Below, in pieces: positions 7,101 through 9,238 of a stretch of 9,238 nucleotides of DNA. Below the pieces are notes generated by a model. That model was not told where the DNA came from, did not search any database, and saw only the letters and a list, made by a program, of their open reading frames with translations. The DNA comes from CAZIKB01 sp964539665 (GTDB taxonomy: Bacteria; Zhuqueibacterota; Zhuqueibacteria; Oceanimicrobiales; Oceanimicrobiaceae), in the NCBI GenBank assembly GCA_964539665.1, contig CAZIKB010000187.1, positions 1 through 9,238 on the forward strand, read 5' to 3'. Every line of letters starts with the position of its first letter. The stretch's first letter is position 1. Position numbers and translations under genes: made by a program.

Positions 7101-7273
7101 TTGTGCCATTAGAACGTGCATTGACTCTGGCAGAACCGGAGGACTATGTCCGAATCTTTGTCGATGAAGGTAAACCGATGGCTAAACTATTGTCCGCAGC
7201 AAAAGCTAAAGAGATTATGCCGGGCTATACAGGCAAGTTGCTGGCTGGATTTGAAGCTGAGGAGCAGAGATGA
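4193..7273 (+). CDS. Class III nucleotide cyclase fused to a MalT-like STAND ATPase/TPR module, lacking the LuxR HTH
   Basis: A predicted cytoplasmic signal-transduction enzyme making a cyclic nucleotide from ATP or GTP under control of a ligand-sensing ATPase. Cyclase domain, residues about 5-163: metal-binding D14 (FTDIVGYT) and D57 (YYGDG), transition-state N110 and R114 (GDSVNVASR). The two base-specifying positions are Q53 and E103 instead of the usual Lys and Asp. After a polar linker (about 166-199), the MalT-type region starts at about 200 (ATKLYIPPPRP). Walker A is APAGFGKTT with K243; Walker B is ILILDDYHVID with D327/D328; then a winged-helix region with YRYHHLF near 515 and TPR-like helical repeats from about 560 to 1000. 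The protein ends at FEAEEQR, where MalT-like regulators would continue into a LuxR-type HTH; no HTH is encoded in the 196 nt downstream. GC rises sharply at the fusion point (21/60 at 4321-4380, 35/60 at 4861-4920). The ATG has no clear Shine-Dalgarno but is forced by the cyclase start. M. tuberculosis Rv0386 has a related order, but with an HTH. Confidence 0.9.
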   Translation: MKRSRQLAAIMFTDIVGYTALMQQNEKKAIQTRDKHRRIFKSITEKHKGKILQYYGDGTLSIFDSAIDAVKCGIEMQLGFRKDPPIPVRIGIHTGDIIFSEEEIIGDSVNVASRIESLAVPGSVFISDKVYDEIKNQESVKTSLLKTFKLKNIEKPIEVYAISNVGLIVPKPADIKGKTDIDHSSVPEKQEQSKSISEPILATKLYIPPPRPKVVLRSRLIARLNDGLHGRLTLISAPAGFGKTTLVSEWVAGCERLAAWLSLDERDNDPTRFLAYLIAALQTIVTNIGDGVLGVLKSPQPPPTESILTALLNEITIIPENFILILDDYHVIDAEPVDNALTFLLDHLPPQMHLVITTREDPHLPLARLRARSQLTELRVTDLRFTSSEVAGFLNQVMSLNLSAEDIAILENRTEGWVAGLQLAALSMQGRDDIPGFIKAFKGDDRYIVDYLVEEVLQSQPDSVRSFLLQTSILDQLSGPLCDAVTGRKDGKKMLEALERGNLFVVSLDDKRQWYRYHHLFAEVLHTRAMEEQPEQVLTMHRQASEWYEQSGLSADAIRHALAAEDFEWAAGLIELAWPETDRYIQSAPWLGWVKALPDELVRIRPVLNVNYAWALLDIGEMEAGEARLQEVGKLLETAEDINENPEAQTRMVIVDKEQFQLLPSTIASAHAYLAGTFGDIPGTIKYTRQSIDLLPEDDHFRREGETAMLGISYFAIGDLEAAYRTFAGSLEGMRNSGDIDNDIGGVFLLADIRIAQGRLFDAIGLYEQSLELVPEQGSVLPGTAYVYLGLSKLYREQGNPIVARKHLLSSEEANEYSPYQLWQYRFILAQAKVEEDQGNLDSALDLLSKAERLYYRNVVPDLRPLAALKTQVWIKQDKLNKALAWAREQGLSFDDELSYLREFEHLTLSRVLIARFKSEHTESYIFKAMELLERLLKAAEEGERTGSVIEILVLQALAHQAKDNIPLGLVPLERALTLAEPEDYVRIFVDEGKPMAKLLSAAKAKEIMPGYTGKLLAGFEAEEQR

Positions 7274-7310
7274 AGAAGAAGTAAATGGGAACTTGGATCT
7301 ACGTGAACGA

Positions 7311-7359
7311 TAGGCGGTATGCAATAGGCTATAGTTTACCGCCAATCGCCTATTGCCTA
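7311..7359. repeat. 49-nt inverted element built of seven heptamers
   Basis: The plus-strand arm reads TAGGCGG-TATGCAA-TAGGCTA (7311-7331). The minus-strand arm reads TAGGCAA-TAGGCGA-TTGGCGG (complement of 7359-7339). A 7-nt spacer (7332-7338) separates them. All units approximate TAGGCRR. Two perfect pairings cross each other: ggcggta (7313-7319) with taccgcc (7337-7343), and gcaataggc (7321-7329) with gcctattgc (7348-7356). An alternative is a full-length imperfect hairpin, 14/19 matches plus two G-U pairs. It lies 38 nt after the cyclase stop; no strong U-tract follows, so it is a palindromic repeat first and a possible terminator second. Confidence 0.6.
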
Positions 7360-7458
7360 CTTCTTATAACTTTAGTCAGCACTGTTTACAGCGCTGTGAA
7401 TTAACCGGAGTAGATTGTCTTAAGCTATATTGAAAATGACTAAATCATGGAAAGCCTG

Positions 7459-7463
7459 AAGGA
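7459..7463 (+). promoter_or_regulatory. Ribosome-binding site of the first MDR gene
   Basis: AAGGA, 6 nt before the ATG at 7470. It supports that start and agrees with the conserved MKAIVYTKYG opening of the MDR family. Confidence 0.6.
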
Positions 7464-7469
7464 ATACTT

Positions 7470-8450
7470 ATGAAAGCAATTGTTTACACAAAATACGGAC
7501 CACCGGATGTTCTTGAATTAAGAGAGGTAGATAAGCCTGCTCCCGGGGACAACGAAGTACTGATAAAAGTATATGCAACAACAGTTAATCGAACGGACTG
7601 CGCAACAATTCGGGCAATACCATTTTTTGCAAGAATTATGACAGGTTTGCTTAAACCCAAAAAACAAACCCCCGGAACCGAATTTGCTGGTGAAATTGAA
7701 GAAATCGGCAAAAACGTAACGTCTCTTAAAGTCGGAGATAGAGTTTTTGGATTTGATGACCAGGGGTCAGGAGCTCATGCCCAGTACTTGAAAATATCTG
7801 AAGATTATGCAGTAAAAATACCTGAGAACATAAGCTATGAACAAGCTGCAGCGAGTACTGAGGGTGCTCATTATGCCTATAATTTTATTAATAAGGTGGA
7901 CCTTAAAAGCGGACAAAAAGTACTCGTTAATGGCGCAACAGGAGCTATTGGTTCAGCAGCAGTTCAACTTCTAAAATATTTTGATGTTTATGTGACGGCA
8001 GTGTGTAATACGAAAAACATTGAATTGGTAAAGTCATTGGGAGCTGATAAAGTAATTGATTACACAAAAGAAGATTTTACCAGGGACGAAGAAAAATATA
8101 ATTTCGTTTTTGATTCTGTCGGAAAAAGTTCATTTGCTAAATGCAAACCATTACTACAACCAGGCGGAATTTATGCTTCATCAGACTTAGGTTATATGGC
8201 GCAAAATCTTTTCTTACCACTTATAACACCGATTATAAAACCAATGATTGGCGACAAAAAAACCATATTTCCAATGCCTACAGATATTAGGGGAAGCATA
8301 CTGTTAATCAAAAAGCTCATAGAACAAGGAAAATTCACAGCAGTGATAGATAGAAAATATTCGCTGGAACAAATTGTCGAGGCTTATCGGTATGTTGAAA
8401 AGGGGCAAAAAACAGGCAATGTTGTAATAACTGTGGAGCATAATGACTAA
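7470..8450 (+). CDS. Zinc-free medium-chain dehydrogenase/reductase (quinone-oxidoreductase-like), first copy
   Basis: An NAD(P)H-dependent oxidoreductase of the MDR superfamily, 326 residues, the usual full length. The N-terminal GroES-like domain (about 1-120) shows MKAIVYTKYG, EVLIKV, GTEFAGE and VGDRVFGF. The Rossmann domain (about 125-265) has the nucleotide-binding motif NGATGAIG at 154-161 and the family-typical GADKVIDYTKEDF at 191-203. The C-terminal part (GKFTAVIDRKYSLEQIVEAYRYVEKGQKTGNVVI) returns to the catalytic domain, as expected. The GHE motif and the structural-zinc Cys cluster of alcohol dehydrogenases are absent, so it groups with quinone oxidoreductase / enone reductase-like members rather than zinc alcohol dehydrogenases. 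Its stop lies 2 nt before the start of a related gene. It is AT-rich like the host background. The substrate is unknown; the neighbouring dehalogenase suggests alcohol or carbonyl chemistry, but this is only positional. Confidence 0.9.
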   Translation: MKAIVYTKYGPPDVLELREVDKPAPGDNEVLIKVYATTVNRTDCATIRAIPFFARIMTGLLKPKKQTPGTEFAGEIEEIGKNVTSLKVGDRVFGFDDQGSGAHAQYLKISEDYAVKIPENISYEQAAASTEGAHYAYNFINKVDLKSGQKVLVNGATGAIGSAAVQLLKYFDVYVTAVCNTKNIELVKSLGADKVIDYTKEDFTRDEEKYNFVFDSVGKSSFAKCKPLLQPGGIYASSDLGYMAQNLFLPLITPIIKPMIGDKKTIFPMPTDIRGSILLIKKLIEQGKFTAVIDRKYSLEQIVEAYRYVEKGQKTGNVVITVEHND

Positions 8451-8452
8451 TT

Positions 8453-9238
8453 ATGAAAGCAATTGCATTTACAAAATATGGATCACCAGATTTTCTTGAA
8501 CTAAAAGAGGTAGAAAAACCTACGCCTAATGATGATGAAGTACTGATAAAAGTTCATGCGGCCTCAATAAATTCATGGGACTTCGAACTCCTGATGGGTA
8601 AGCCATTTGCAAACCGCCTAATGTTTGGGCTTTTAAAACCAAAAATCAAGACACTCGGAGCTGACATAGCGGGTCAGGTTGAAACGGTTGGCAGTAACGT
8701 CAATCAGCTTAAGCCAGGTGATGCGGTATTCGGGGACCTATGTGAGTGTAGTTGGGGCGGTTTCGCTGAGTATGTATGTGCTCGGGAAAATGCTTTGATG
8801 CTTAAACCGGCCGGTATGACATTCGAGGAAGCAGCGGCCGTGCCTCAAGCAGCAGTCCTCGCTCTGCAGGGTGTTCGCTATAAAAGACAGATTCAGCCAG
8901 GGCAAAGGGTTTTGATTAATGGTGCGGGTGGTGGCGTGGGCACATTTGCAGTGCAGATGGCCAAATCATTCGGAGCCGAAGTGACTGGCGTGGACAGTAC
9001 GAAGAAATTGGATATAATGCGCTCAATTGGTGCAGACCATGTAATTGATTACACTAAAGAAGATTTTATTAAAAACGGTCAGCACTATGACCTGATTCTT
9101 GATAATGTGGCATCGCGCTCGATTTTTGATATAAAGCGTGCATTAAGTCCCAATGGAATTTATGTCATAATCGGAGGTTCTTCGGCTCGAATTTTCCAAT
9201 TTATGATTCTGGGTCCATTAATTTCGATGACCGGGAGT
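8453..9238 (+). CDS. Zinc-free MDR oxidoreductase, second copy; 3' end beyond the window
   Basis: Open to the last base: 262 codons with no stop, so about 60-70 C-terminal residues are missing. It is related to the preceding gene: the first 40 residues match at 27 positions (MKAIAFTKYG, EVLIKV), and the stretch around the nucleotide site matches at 30 of 53. The GroES-like domain has GADIAGQ and PGDAVFG; the Rossmann motif is NGAGGGVG at 156-163, a more canonical glycine-rich version than in copy one; GADHVIDYTKEDF follows. No zinc-site GHE is present; Cys at 97, 99 and 109 do not form a structural-zinc pattern. Start: ATG 2 nt after the upstream stop, with GGAG at 8435-8438, 14 nt away, so translation is probably coupled to copy one. 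From about 8700 it is more GC-rich than copy one. A tandem paralogue pair is the simplest reading; the substrate is unknown. Confidence 0.88.
   Translation, partial: MKAIAFTKYGSPDFLELKEVEKPTPNDDEVLIKVHAASINSWDFELLMGKPFANRLMFGLLKPKIKTLGADIAGQVETVGSNVNQLKPGDAVFGDLCECSWGGFAEYVCARENALMLKPAGMTFEEAAAVPQAAVLALQGVRYKRQIQPGQRVLINGAGGGVGTFAVQMAKSFGAEVTGVDSTKKLDIMRSIGADHVIDYTKEDFIKNGQHYDLILDNVASRSIFDIKRALSPNGIYVIIGGSSARIFQFMILGPLISMTGS

Larger units (their letters stand above)
7274..7469. other. Intergenic region after the cyclase gene
   Basis: 196 nt with stop codons in all forward frames and no remnant of a LuxR-type HTH that I can recognise. It contains the heptamer-built inverted element (7311-7359) and ends with the ribosome-binding site of the first MDR gene. 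Confidence 0.7.

Noticed and set aside
7262..7312. Possible HTH remnant in another frame after the cyclase stop (a frame giving NLDLRER)
   Set aside because: Only a few residues resemble the start of a LuxR HTH, a stop follows at once, and there is no room for the roughly 65-residue domain.
7341..7370. Strong intrinsic terminator after the cyclase gene
   Set aside because: The inverted element is followed by ctacttcttataac rather than a run of T, so termination is possible but not supported.

Overview
The window looks like a metagenome-derived scaffold from an uncultured bacterium of the FCB group, of the Calditrichota / Marinimicrobiota / KSB1 / Ignavibacteria kind. Two things suggest this. 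The secreted dipeptidase carries a PYPNPFNPxTxI-type FlgD-like/sorting-like domain, typical of those lineages. Several genes have clear Shine-Dalgarno sequences, which argues against classical Bacteroidia. The background is AT-rich, with two GC-rich patches. A run of exactly 100 N (2938-3037) marks a scaffold join of unknown true size. I saw no rRNA, tRNA, CRISPR array, transposase or integrase.

Layout. Bases 1-334 are AT-rich non-coding sequence. Bases 335-1975 (minus) encode an exported M19 (renal/membrane-type) dipeptidase with an unusual N-terminal extension. Bases 1976-2627 are a long, very AT-rich intergenic stretch with a diverged direct repeat and weak hairpins. From 2628 onward everything reads on the plus strand: a small four-helix membrane protein broken by the N gap (2628-3134); a complete haloalkane dehalogenase of the DhaA/LinB type (3223-4101); a 1026-residue fusion of a class III nucleotide cyclase to a MalT-like STAND ATPase/TPR module (4193-7273); a 49-nt inverted element built of heptamers (7311-7359); and two adjacent, related zinc-free MDR oxidoreductases (7470-8450, and 8453 to the window edge, the second incomplete).

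How the genes may relate. The two MDR genes are almost certainly co-transcribed, being 2 nt apart. The others share a strand but have their own spacers of 91-196 nt, so one operon is not proven. A dehalogenase that releases an alcohol, oxidoreductases that could act on an alcohol or carbonyl product, and a ligand-sensing STAND cyclase would make a coherent response module, but that link is inference from position only.

The most notable item is the cyclase-MalT fusion. It keeps the cyclase metal and transition-state residues but has non-canonical base-specifying positions (Gln53, Glu103). It has a sharp GC step at the fusion boundary. It stops just where a MalT/LuxR-type protein would continue into its DNA-binding HTH, so a DNA-binding output appears to have been exchanged for a cyclic-nucleotide output.
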